Shown: positions 15,971 to 23,719 of the stretch, in pieces
Layout of the letters: the number at the start of each line of letters is the position of its first letter
Numbering within the stretch: the first letter of the stretch is position 1
DNA from: CAZGAH01 sp964523295
Lineage (GTDB): Bacteria > Desulfobacterota > Desulfovibrionia > Desulfovibrionales > Desulfovibrionaceae
Reading direction: 5' to 3'
Length of the DNA: 30,910 nt
NCBI GenBank assembly: GCA_964523295.1
Contig: CAZGAH010000052.1
Coordinates: 1 to 30,910 of the forward strand
Made by a program: the position numbers and the translations under genes
The notes under the pieces: generated by a model
Told to the model about the DNA's origin: nothing
What the model saw: the letters and a program-made list of their open reading frames with translations, nothing else
Databases searched by the model: none

Positions 15971-17275
15971 ATGTCTATCACGTTTTCTCATGGAATGCAA
16001 AAAGAAATGGCCAGTACACGACCCCGGCCCCAATTGCTGTATGCAGAAAAGGATGGCCGGATTTTCGACCATCCCGAGCTTCTCATGCTCTGTCGCCGGG
16101 GCCGGGAATTCTGCTTGCCCCGACCGGACGAATTCATTCCACTTCCCGACGAGAGCGAGTTGTTCCTGTTGCCCGGGCGCCGGGCCGTGGGGCTGGACCC
16201 TGAAACCGGCCAGGTCGAGGCCTTGGAAGACAATGCCGTTGCAGCCTTTGTTTGCCCCGGCTATACGATTTCCAGCCTGGCTGCCTGGCAGTGCGATACG
16301 GAGAACCAGGCTCCCGTGTTGCCGCTGTTTTCCTATGCTGCCGTAGGCTACGCGGCCGGAAGGCTTTGGGTCTGCGCGCGGAAGGTGGATGATGATCAGC
16401 GGCAGGTCTTCAGCGCCATTCCCCAAAGTCGTATTCAGGAGGGCGCGCAGGACTGGCTGCAACGTTTTCCGAACAACCGTCTGGTGCATCACCTCATGCG
16501 CTGCGCCTTGACCAATGGCTGTCCTGCGGCTCGAAATCTCTGTCTGGGGCGCTATGAAGCGCCATTGCCGACGGCGCAGCGCTGCAATGCCGCCTGCGTC
16601 GGCTGTCTGTCGTTGCAGCCGCCTGATTCCGGTTTCCCCGCCACCCAGGCGCGTATCGGCTTCCGGCCCTCCGCCCGGGAACTGGTGGAAATTATGCAAC
16701 GCCACGCCGGGCGGGAAAAACGTCCGATTTTTTCGTTCGGACAGGGCTGCGAAGGAGAACCACTGACCGAGGCCGAACGTATCGCCCAGGCTGTGCGCGT
16801 CTACCGCGAGGCCGGGGGAAAGGGCACGATCAACGTCAATACCAACGCCAGCCTTACCGAACGGATTCCCTTGTTGGCCGAGGCCGGGCTGAATTCCGTC
16901 CGGGTCAGTCTCAACAGCGCGCGCGAGGCCTTGTATACGGCCTATTACCGGCCGAAGTCGTATGCCTTCGCCGACGTCCGGGCCAGTCTGCTGGCTGCGC
17001 GACAGGCCGGCATGCACGTCTCCCTCAATTTTCTCTTTTTTCCCGGCGTAAGTGATACCGAGGACGAACTGGAAGCCCTGTGCTCGCTGATTGCCGCGAC
17101 TGGCGTACACCTGGTGCAGCTTCGCAATCTCAATCTGGACCCGGAGCGGTACCTGGACCTGGCCGACGTGGTCCCACGGACGCCGGCTATGGGCTTGCAG
17201 CATTTTCACAAACGCTTGCGCAAGGCCTTTCCCGCATTGGCATTCGGCTACTTCAATCCCTATCTCGAGTCCTGA
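15971..17275 (+). CDS. Radical SAM protein with N-terminal extension
   Basis: A 434-residue protein. The [4Fe-4S] cluster motif is CxxxCxxC at Cys205, Cys209 and Cys212 (RCNAACVGC), followed by GQGCEGEPL (the GEP-type SAM contact) and INVNTNAS and VRVSLNSA strands, so the radical SAM barrel covers about 200-400. The first 200 residues are a separate domain with several other cysteines (TNGCPAARNLC at 181-191) and are not recognised. Radical SAM enzymes cleave S-adenosylmethionine to start radical chemistry on a substrate, unknown here. The start is uncertain: ATGs at codons 1, 9 and 13 lack a strong ribosome site. Its 3' end overlaps that of the convergent solute-binding gene by 16 bases. Confidence 0.88.
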   Translation: MSITFSHGMQKEMASTRPRPQLLYAEKDGRIFDHPELLMLCRRGREFCLPRPDEFIPLPDESELFLLPGRRAVGLDPETGQVEALEDNAVAAFVCPGYTISSLAAWQCDTENQAPVLPLFSYAAVGYAAGRLWVCARKVDDDQRQVFSAIPQSRIQEGAQDWLQRFPNNRLVHHLMRCALTNGCPAARNLCLGRYEAPLPTAQRCNAACVGCLSLQPPDSGFPATQARIGFRPSARELVEIMQRHAGREKRPIFSFGQGCEGEPLTEAERIAQAVRVYREAGGKGTINVNTNASLTERIPLLAEAGLNSVRVSLNSAREALYTAYYRPKSYAFADVRASLLAARQAGMHVSLNFLFFPGVSDTEDELEALCSLIAATGVHLVQLRNLNLDPERYLDLADVVPRTPAMGLQHFHKRLRKAFPALAFGYFNPYLES

Positions 17276-19368
17276 TTTTCAGCCTCGTCCGTTTCTTTGA
17301 GCCACCATTGTTCAGGTCTGCCTGGCGCCATCCAGTTCGTGGCGGCCGACAGCAGGGGTGGGGTGGTAAAGTTGGCCAATCGGCGGGAGCTGATGATCGG
17401 TTGAGGCACCGCGTCTACGGTGTACGTGGCGGCAAGGCTCTGTCGGGTCTGATCGAGGATGGTCTGAGCTGTTTGTCGCTGTTCCGGGGTCCCCGGTTCC
17501 AGCTTCGGCCACTGGGCAGCCATATCCCACAGGCTCACCACCCAGGGGGGAGGAGACATGCCGGCAGCGCCGCCGCTACGTCGCCATTCCAGCCACGGCC
17601 GGCCGAAATTGGCAACTCGGCCGCCAAAGGGAGGCGTCAGCAGGCTCATGTCCGCGATCGCTTCGCACCATAAGGGCGGGATCCAGTCGGCAACCAGGTC
17701 GAGCGTGCCGGNNNNNNNNNNTTCCATGCGGTTACGGAGCGCCTCGGTTGATAGTTTAGTGAGACGCAGGGTTATACCCGCTCCCTTCCAGGCAGTTGCC
17801 AGATAGTTCGGCCACCCCTTGATGTCCGCCGGCGTTGTGGTAAAGGCCAGCTCGAGGATCAGCGGTTTTCCATCGGGCCAGGTCCGTAATCCGGTTTTCG
17901 GATTGCGAGGCAGCCCGAGTTCATCGAGCAATCGGGCGCTTCGGGACGGATCATAGCCTGTTGCCGGGGTCTGGTCGGGGCCCGTTTCCGCGGCAACGGC
18001 CGGCGTGGAAGAACCCTCTGCGGCCGAGATACCGGTTCCGGTGACGATGGGCGCACACATGGGCAGCCCTTGCGACGGCCTGGCCAGTCCGGCGAAAAAC
18101 CGTTTGTTTATCTCGTCGCGGTTGAGCGCCAGCGACAGGGCCTGGCGGAAGCGCAGTTCGCCGAACAAGGCCGCTTTGGCCTTGTCGGCGTGCGTCAGAT
18201 TCAGAACAATGGCCGGCCCGGCCTGCGACGGGCTCAACTGGATCACGTATCGGCCATAGTCTTCGTGTTTTTTCAGCACCTGGTATTGCCAGAGTTCCAG
18301 CCCCTGGGATTTCTGATCGACGTTTCCTCCCTTGATTTCTTCAGGCCAGGCCCGCTTGGAAAGAAAACGTTCCTGTTGATGTCCGATGTATGGGAGCTGG
18401 TTTCCGGCGCTGTCCACCTTGAAATAGAATGGATTGGCTATATATATATGGTGTCGGCTGGTGGAGTGCGGCGCGCGGACATGACTGTCCAGCGTCGGTA
18501 TGGCCGGCAGAGTTGCCTCCTCGGGCGCCGTGGCATCGAACAGCAGCGCCGCCAGGAGCTGCGGCCAGTCCGGAAAACCGAACTCCGCGGCCCGTCGGGT
18601 TGCGTCCGGCGTGTACCTGGCGTGAAACCCCGCCAAGGCGTGTCGCGGTGCGAGCGGTGCCGGCATGGAGGACGCGGAGAGCGCGGCGAGAAATCCGTAA
18701 GCCGGCTCGGCGAATTCCAGCGACACGGTCAGAGGATCCTGCGCGACGGCAAGAATCGGCTTGCCTCCAGGCTTCCAGGGGGCGGGCAGATTGTTGACGA
18801 TGCGCTCGTCGTAGAGGATGTCCTGAAAGAAAAAAACGACGTCCGCGGCGGTAAACGGTTGACCATCGGACCATTTGTGGCCTTCGCGCAGCCGGAACAG
18901 CAGTCGGCGGCCGTCGTCTTCCCATTCCCAGGACATGGCGACTTCGGGCATGATCACGGCGCCGTCCTTGCTGGCGCGGACCAGATTGACCTGACGCCAG
19001 GAACGGGTTTCAGCTGCGTCATCGCCTGGACTGGCGCTCAGCCCGCGCAGGGTTCCTCCGTATTGCCCCACACCGGCGTACGGCAGAATCACCAACGGCG
19101 ACGCAGGCAGGCGCGCCGCGACAGGCGGCAGTTCATTCTGACTGACGCGCTGGCGGAACATGGGGCTGTCCCGAAGCCCAAGCGGTCGTCCCCACCAGTG
19201 CTCGAATTCGGCCAATTCGCACTGATCCGGCCACGTCGTTGTCAATCCCGCCGGGGAGAGCACCGTGGGCGGCGTCTGCGGCAAGGGCGCCGCCTGCTCC
19301 TGGCAGGCAGTCAGAAACAACGCGGCAAGCAGCANNNNNNNNNNGCGTCGCATCGGACGCTGGGTCAT
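17260..19368 (-). CDS. Family 5 solute-binding lipoprotein of an ABC transporter (two assembly gaps)
   Basis: About 702 residues, with unknown bases at 19335-19344 and 17712-17721. The frame is kept across both runs as written. The lipobox LTAC lies near residue 21. The signature SBP_bac_5 stretch is seen after residue 100: a Trp-rich strand (MSWEWEDDGRRLLFRLREGHKWSDG) and FTAADVVFFFQDIL, then RFRQALSLALNRDEIN further on. Such proteins catch peptides or similar ligands at the outer face of the inner membrane; the long form resembles YejA-type carriers. The ATG at 19368 has AGGAG 6 bases upstream. No permease or ATPase gene is adjacent. The exact sequence in the gaps is unknown. Confidence 0.88.
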   Translation of the reverse strand: MTQRPMRRXXXXLLAALFLTACQEQAAPLPQTPPTVLSPAGLTTTWPDQCELAEFEHWWGRPLGLRDSPMFRQRVSQNELPPVAARLPASPLVILPYAGVGQYGGTLRGLSASPGDDAAETRSWRQVNLVRASKDGAVIMPEVAMSWEWEDDGRRLLFRLREGHKWSDGQPFTAADVVFFFQDILYDERIVNNLPAPWKPGGKPILAVAQDPLTVSLEFAEPAYGFLAALSASSMPAPLAPRHALAGFHARYTPDATRRAAEFGFPDWPQLLAALLFDATAPEEATLPAIPTLDSHVRAPHSTSRHHIYIANPFYFKVDSAGNQLPYIGHQQERFLSKRAWPEEIKGGNVDQKSQGLELWQYQVLKKHEDYGRYVIQLSPSQAGPAIVLNLTHADKAKAALFGELRFRQALSLALNRDEINKRFFAGLARPSQGLPMCAPIVTGTGISAAEGSSTPAVAAETGPDQTPATGYDPSRSARLLDELGLPRNPKTGLRTWPDGKPLILELAFTTTPADIKGWPNYLATAWKGAGITLRLTKLSTEALRNRMEXXXXGTLDLVADWIPPLWCEAIADMSLLTPPFGGRVANFGRPWLEWRRSGGAAGMSPPPWVVSLWDMAAQWPKLEPGTPEQRQTAQTILDQTRQSLAATYTVDAVPQPIISSRRLANFTTPPLLSAATNWMAPGRPEQWWLKETDEAENQDSR
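17712..17721. other. Assembly gap (10 N)
   Basis: Ten unknown bases inside the C-terminal part of the solute-binding protein gene. The reading frame on both sides agrees if the gap is ten bases, but the length is probably a placeholder. Confidence 0.97.
19335..19344. other. Assembly gap (10 N)
   Basis: Ten unknown bases inside the signal peptide of the solute-binding protein, between the basic start MTQRPMRR and the hydrophobic core. The frame is kept if the length is taken literally. Confidence 0.97.
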
Positions 19369-19884
19369 TATCGCTCCTGTCGTTACGGTCTCGGCACACC
19401 ATAGCCCAAAGCGTCGTATCTGGCAAAGACCATGCGCACGGCAGGGACGGTGCAGGCAGGCCTGTCGGCTCCGCTGGTCACGCAGACCATGACAAATAAT
19501 TAACATTACACCGCACGCTCAGGAGGTATTCGGGCAGAGGCGGTCAGAGAAAAAAATAATAATAAAAGCGAGTTGTAATTATGACCCTAAAGAGGCTTCA
19601 GGAGGGTTGGGGCCGGATTCACTCGTTTACCTTCCATCCGGGACATGGTAGTGAATAGACTTGATGCGCGTGGCAGGGTTTACCCTCGTCGTGATAATCC
19701 ACCATGTATACGCCGGAGCGCCATAGCCGGTTCTCGGCGAGGCCTTCGGCTGGCTGCAAGGGATTTTTTTCAACCGCCGACGCCACAGCCGCATACGGGC
19801 GGCCCGGGCGAACGGCAAGCGAACGCTCTTCCGACAAAACCGGCTCGATGGCCGGGAGATTGTGAGGGCAGCCGGGCTTTTTGA
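19369..19884. other. Divergent intergenic region before mltD, no gene supported
   Basis: This 516-base stretch separates the start of the solute-binding gene (minus) from mltD (plus). An AT-rich segment at 19495-19580 interrupts otherwise GC-rich sequence and is the most likely place for promoters, though no good -35/-10 pair was found. The rest (19610-19884) is GC-rich with short self-complementary patches. Open frames on either strand lack a ribosome site and known similarity. Confidence 0.4.
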
Positions 19885-20169
19885 ATGAGGATTCGTATTC
19901 TGTCGTGTCTTGTCGTCGTTGTTCTCTGCATGGGAGGCTGTGCAGCGAAAACTCCCGATATGGCTGATACCTTCGGGGTCAATGATTTCGAAGATCTGGA
20001 CAAGGAGCTCAAGGAGCCCTGGCCCGATCTCGGCGATATTCCACTCACAGAGGCCGAGCGCACGGCTCTGGAAACCAAACTGGAAATGCCCTACCGTCTG
20101 TGCGATTACTCCGCACGCGAAATTCATAAGGAATTCGTCTTTTTGACCGCCAGGCGCGCGGCGTCGTGA
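19885..20169 (+). CDS. mltD: MltD N-terminal lipoprotein segment (frameshifted from the rest)
   Basis: A 94-codon frame with a lipoprotein signal peptide (basic start, hydrophobic core, lipobox MGGC, lipidated Cys at about 19) and an acidic linker. It ends at TGA 20167-20169, which overlaps the GTG at 20166 of the catalytic frame. It is most likely the 5' part of mltD: in the frame of the next segment, the codons just before that GTG read LFDRQARGVV and run straight into NRWLTRSERIM, which is the expected MltD order. The switch needs one extra base near the T run at 20140-20144. So one T missing there, by mutation or assembly error, would restore a single product of about 615 residues. Confidence 0.8.
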   Translation: MRIRILSCLVVVVLCMGGCAAKTPDMADTFGVNDFEDLDKELKEPWPDLGDIPLTEAERTALETKLEMPYRLCDYSAREIHKEFVFLTARRAAS

Positions 20170-21731
20170 ATCGGTGGCTGACCCGTTCGGAGCGGATCAT
20201 GCCGCACGTGCAACGTGCCGTCGCGGCCAGGAAGCTGCCGCGGGAAATCGCATTTTTGCCGTTCATCGAGAGCGGGTTCAATCTCAAGGCCTATTCTCCG
20301 GCCAGCGCCGCAGGATTGTGGCAATTCATTCCCGGCACCGGTCGCCGTTTCGGCCTGCGGAGCAATAAATGGGTCGATGAGCGGCTGCATCTGTTCAAGT
20401 CAACAGAGGCGGCGTTGGATTACCTCGTTACCCTGTACGATATGTTCGGTGACTGGGGCTTGGCCCTGGCCGCGTACAACGCCGGGGAAGGGAAGATATC
20501 CGAGGCCGTGCGGATAACCCAGAGCAAGGATTATTTTGAGTTGTCGCAGAGAAACAACATGCTGACCGGTAAAACGCAACTGCGACGCGAAACGCTCGAC
20601 TATGTGCCGCGGCTTCTGGCCATGGCTAAAATTTACAGTAACCTTAAAATATTGGGATTTGAAACGATCGACCAGAGTCGTGCCGTGGATTGGGCGGTTG
20701 TCGAGGTCCCCCCCGGAACCAACATCATGAGTCTGGCGCCGGCCAGCGGTCTCGATGCCGAAGAATTTCGCCATTTCAACCTGGCCTTTCGGCGGCAGGT
20801 CGCTCCGCCCGGCGAATCCAGTCTTGTCCACGTCCCTGCGGACAGGGTCGCGTCCGTGCAGAGCTACCTTGCCAGTATGCCGCCACCCACAACCAAAGTT
20901 TTCGCCACGGCCGTAGCGTCCGACGACGAACCCGAAGACAGACAATCCACCTATACCGTACGCAAAGGTGACACCCTTGGCTCAATCGGCGCACGAACCG
21001 GCATTTCCGTAGCTGCCTTGATGAAGGCCAACAAGTTGAAACGAACCGACTTGAAGCTTGGGCAGAAGCTGATCATTCCGGGCGGAAAAAAAGCGGCTGC
21101 TCCGAAACGTGTCGTGGACGAAGACTCGGAGAGAAAGCCGGGCAAGGGCGGCGTAACCCCCGTTGCCCCGCTTACCATCGCCCGTCGTTCATCATCCGCA
21201 GACGCGGACGAGGACGCCACGGCGAAGACCTCGCGGGTGAGCGTCAACAAGGGAGATACCTTACTGATCCTGGCTAAACGCTACAATACGACCGTTGATG
21301 CCCTGCTTCAGGCCAACGGGTTGAAATCCCCGCGGGAACTGCGCGCCGGGCAGTCGCTGGTTATCCCGGGCAAAGGGGCGTCCGCGGCCAGGTCCAGGGA
21401 AAAGGCGGATTGGTCCGTGACCGGGACATCGGAAGAAGCTCAACCCTCGTCCTCAACCAGCACGAAAAAGAAGGGAGAGGCTCCGGTTCAGGCCGGGACC
21501 AGCTCTTCGGCAATAGCCGTTGCGACCAGACCTGCGTCCTCGCCGCCTGCCGAACGCAAACCGGCCGGGACGCCGGGGAAATCCTCGGTCTACACCATCC
21601 AGAGCGGGGATACGCTCTGGGCTATCGCCCGCAAATTCAACGTCTCGGCCGCCGATATCATCGCCTGGAACAAGCTGAAAAAAGACGCTGTGCTGCGGCC
21701 GGGTGACACGCTCAAGCTGATCGCGCGCTAG
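20166..21731 (+). CDS. mltD: Membrane-bound lytic murein transglycosylase D, catalytic and LysM part
   Basis: A frame of 521 codons. The lysozyme-like transglycosylase domain covers about 1-170, with the catalytic Glu in LPFIESGFN, then YSPASAAGLWQFIPGTGRRFGL and LALAAYNAGEG. Three LysM modules follow (about 262-306, 355-400 and 474-520; each starts with a KGDTL or SGDTL core), joined by Ser/Ala/Lys-rich linkers. MltD cuts glycan strands between MurNAc and GlcNAc, forming 1,6-anhydroMurNAc, while LysM binds peptidoglycan. The lipoprotein signal lies in the preceding frame (19885-20169); without it this part would not be exported, so the gene is either a frameshift artefact or inactive. A GTG at 20166 overlaps the upstream stop but has no signal peptide. 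Confidence 0.93.
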   Translation: MNRWLTRSERIMPHVQRAVAARKLPREIAFLPFIESGFNLKAYSPASAAGLWQFIPGTGRRFGLRSNKWVDERLHLFKSTEAALDYLVTLYDMFGDWGLALAAYNAGEGKISEAVRITQSKDYFELSQRNNMLTGKTQLRRETLDYVPRLLAMAKIYSNLKILGFETIDQSRAVDWAVVEVPPGTNIMSLAPASGLDAEEFRHFNLAFRRQVAPPGESSLVHVPADRVASVQSYLASMPPPTTKVFATAVASDDEPEDRQSTYTVRKGDTLGSIGARTGISVAALMKANKLKRTDLKLGQKLIIPGGKKAAAPKRVVDEDSERKPGKGGVTPVAPLTIARRSSSADADEDATAKTSRVSVNKGDTLLILAKRYNTTVDALLQANGLKSPRELRAGQSLVIPGKGASAARSREKADWSVTGTSEEAQPSSSTSTKKKGEAPVQAGTSSSAIAVATRPASSPPAERKPAGTPGKSSVYTIQSGDTLWAIARKFNVSAADIIAWNKLKKDAVLRPGDTLKLIAR

Positions 21732-21757
21732 TGGGCTATGCCTTTTGAATTTGTGTG

Positions 21758-21787
21758 TTGGCCTGTCGTCAACTCTTTGTTTAGAAT
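21758..21787 (+). promoter_or_regulatory. Candidate promoter of the AT-rich three-frame unit
   Basis: TTGGCC (21758-21763), 18 bases and TAGAAT (21782-21787, 5/6 to TATAAT) precede the small frame at 21810, which also has AAGGAG at 21798-21803. The -35 match is weak, so this is a candidate only. Confidence 0.35.
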
Positions 21788-21809
21788 TTTTTTAGACAAG
21801 GAGTTTGTT

Positions 21810-22118
21810 ATGGCTACAAAGTATGTTGCCAGGCTTTCGGAAGAGCCTTCCTCCTGCTACAGGTTTTGGTTGCGTCCAGACCTGATCCTAAGTATGAACT
21901 GTGGAGCGGAACGCCAAACGTTTTCAGCCTTGCCGAACGTGGAGGACCGTTGGCGCTTCCTGAGCAACAATGGCTTTCCCTACATTTACGCCAATTAGCA
22001 GCCGTTCATGCTGGACATCGCCCTCCCACCCCAAGGCGTGCTTGTCGAACAGCTGGATACGGGCGGCGAGGGGGGCTTTGCTTGGTGGGGCAACTTTGAT
22101 ACGTTCTTCTGTCAATGA
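21810..22118 (+). pseudogene. Small gene of unknown function interrupted by an in-frame TAG
   Basis: The ATG at 21810 has an excellent ribosome site (AAGGAG, 6 bases upstream). The frame runs 62 codons to TAG at 21996-21998 and continues in the same frame for 39 more codons to TGA at 22116-22118. The part after TAG (QPFMLDIALPPQGVLVEQL, then a Gly/Trp-rich end GGFAWWGNFDTFFCQ) looks protein-like. One change, CAG to TAG, would explain the break. The next gene begins at the base after the TGA, which suggests that the whole 102-codon frame was once one gene. No family was recognised. Alternatives are a real 62-residue protein, suppressor read-through, or pyrrolysine at TAG, for which nothing else in the window argues. 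Confidence 0.5.
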
Positions 22119-22577
22119 ATGTTGCCGTCTGTTACATTGAACATGGGGCAAGATATAATGACAATACATTTCAGGAAAGACAGTCCAAGCGGCGTTACGC
22201 CTCCCAATCCAGACGGTCCTCGTGATATCGTGGCCCATATTACCAAACACAGAGGGATGAAAACAGCATATACATCGGTTTCAGAAAACAAGGATTGCAT
22301 AAAGCACTTCACTGGTGATTTGTACGCTGCTGAATCGGATGACATCACAAAGGATGGCCACGAATTCATAACCCACTCTCGGCTCGTACATGTTTTGAAG
22401 CAGACAATTCAGACAAAACAAAAAGCAGAGAAAGTAACCGCATCCAGGGCGCTGCAATATGCCTTGCGTGCCAAGGAAGCTGTTGTTGACTGGCAATTCC
22501 GATTGGAAGCTCTAGACAGGAATGAACGAATCAGTTGGTGCTGTAAGCATAGTCAGAAATATTTCAAGAGAATATGA
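22119..22577 (+). CDS. Unknown protein, first intact gene of an AT-rich accessory pair
   Basis: 152 residues from the ATG at 22119, which touches the preceding TGA; ATGs at 22143 and 22158 are alternatives, the last with GGGG 9 bases upstream. No membrane segment or signal peptide. Conserved-looking parts are HFRKDS (17-22), PRDIVAHITKHRGMKTAYTSVSE (in the region 34-56) and a helical, Lys/Arg/Glu-rich C-terminal half ending in an aromatic, basic tail. The pattern of an early Arg, a G-x-RDIVAHIT stretch and a strand TAYTSVS recalls the Arg and Ser-Thr-Ser motifs of ADP-ribosyltransferase-like toxins, but a matching catalytic Glu pair is not evident, so this is a weak hint only. It is 3 bases from the next gene, so the two are surely co-translated. 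Base composition differs from the backbone. Confidence 0.72.
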   Translation: MLPSVTLNMGQDIMTIHFRKDSPSGVTPPNPDGPRDIVAHITKHRGMKTAYTSVSENKDCIKHFTGDLYAAESDDITKDGHEFITHSRLVHVLKQTIQTKQKAEKVTASRALQYALRAKEAVVDWQFRLEALDRNERISWCCKHSQKYFKRI

Positions 22578-22580
22578 TTT

Positions 22581-23384
22581 ATGAAAAATCCTTATACTTG
22601 TGATAATTGCCTGTACAATCCCTTGCAGTACCATGAGATAGGCACAAGTACAGGGTTCTGTTTAAGGCATGACAGCATCTTAAAGAACTCGCAGCACACT
22701 ACCTGCCATTTTCACAAACGCAAGGATTTGCCTTTTTTTCTCTACGAGGATGGCATGAACGAGCATGCTGCCGAGTTTCCCGAGAATATCGGGATTGTGT
22801 TCTATTATGCCAAGTATCCGGTGGATACCAAAAAATACTCGGAGCGTCATGTCTGGCTGACAAACACCTTTGATCCTTATCTGCAAGAGGTTGCTATTTA
22901 TCATCGAACTCAGACCAAATGGACATTCATCCAGGCGTTTTCAGCATCCAGGAATCCCATCAAAAGCATTATATTTTCATCCTTGACCAGAAGATATATT
23001 CAGCAATGCGGCGCTAAAAATGACAATTACAGGCTTATCCTTTCCTTGTCCCATGATCTGCGTGAAACTGTTGATATACATATCGACGATTTTATTTTTG
23101 AAATACGACACGAGGATTACGTTGACCTCCGAGACCACTATCTCAAAGAGATAAAACTGTTGCAGCTTTATGCCATACAGGAGTATGGGATGTTGATTAA
23201 AAATGATGATATTGCTTGGATCACGGATGAACTGAATGGAACATTGTTTGCGTCATGGAATGAGTTTTTTAAGGGAGTTGCGAGTCTGGTTCCGCTGATA
23301 CAACGGTATGTCATTGATTCCTCCCAAAAACGCGGGACGTTTTTTCCACAAGACTGGGTTGAAGAAGATTCTGGATGTGTATAA
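22581..23384 (+). CDS. Unknown protein with N-terminal Cys/His cluster, second gene of the accessory pair
   Basis: A soluble 267-residue protein. The first 45 residues carry Cys7, Cys10, Cys27, His30, Cys42 and His45 in spacing that suggests a zinc- or iron-sulphur-binding knuckle (CDNC, then CLRH, then CHFH). The rest is mixed alpha/beta with many aromatic residues and no signal peptide or membrane segment; a stretch around 110-150 (KWTFIQAFSASRNPIKSIIFSSLTRRYIQQCG) looks conserved, as does the end SSQKRGTFFPQDW. No family was recognised. It starts 3 bases after the previous stop, with weak purine-rich sequence upstream, so translation is probably coupled. AT-rich codon use sets both genes apart from their neighbours and points to horizontal transfer. 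A 9-base inverted repeat covers its stop codon. Confidence 0.8.
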   Translation: MKNPYTCDNCLYNPLQYHEIGTSTGFCLRHDSILKNSQHTTCHFHKRKDLPFFLYEDGMNEHAAEFPENIGIVFYYAKYPVDTKKYSERHVWLTNTFDPYLQEVAIYHRTQTKWTFIQAFSASRNPIKSIIFSSLTRRYIQQCGAKNDNYRLILSLSHDLRETVDIHIDDFIFEIRHEDYVDLRDHYLKEIKLLQLYAIQEYGMLIKNDDIAWITDELNGTLFASWNEFFKGVASLVPLIQRYVIDSSQKRGTFFPQDWVEEDSGCV

Positions 23385-23420
23385 CTATTCAATGAATGAA
23401 CATATTGCTATAATAGTTAT
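23381..23420 (+). terminator. Inverted repeat over the stop of the accessory pair
   Basis: ATAACTATT (23381-23389) pairs perfectly with AATAGTTAT (23412-23420), leaving a 22-base loop. The left arm includes the TAA stop. It could be a weak terminator or an operator; there is no T tail and the stem is AT-rich, so the type is uncertain. Confidence 0.3.
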
Positions 23421-23719
23421 CGATAGTGTCTCAACCCGGTGTAAAACTGGAGTGACTTTTGACGGGTGTCATTTTGAAACTCCATTCTCTCAATAATCTG
23501 AAATCAAAAAAAATCTATCTATCTCCATTTTATGGAGCGCCATTTTCAGCACAAATTTCTGAAACCTGGAAAAACATCTTGCAACCTGGCTGCCGCCTGG
23601 ATAGTCTCAACAGGCCGAACAGGCGGCGTCCGAATGTCTCGGAAACCATTCGCAACAACTCTACGTCGGCCGGCCTGTATGCCGACGCGAAAACCTGCTG
23701 TTTACGGAGATAATGCATC
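23385..23719. other. Intergenic region before hypC
   Basis: 335 bases. The first 150 are AT-rich and belong with the accessory unit; near 23448-23484 a pair TGGAGT/ACTCCA flanks GACGGGTGTCATTTTGAA, which resembles sequence seen at the ends of IS21-type elements, without a transposase. From about 23570 the composition returns to GC-rich backbone. hypC has its ribosome site GGAGA here. No gene is supported. Confidence 0.35.

Noticed and set aside
15815..17209. Minus-strand open frame opposite the radical SAM gene
   Set aside because: The plus strand has the CxxxCxxC cluster motif.
18070..19404. Plus-strand open frame opposite the solute-binding gene
   Set aside because: Arg-rich shadow; the minus strand carries the SBP signature and a good ribosome site.
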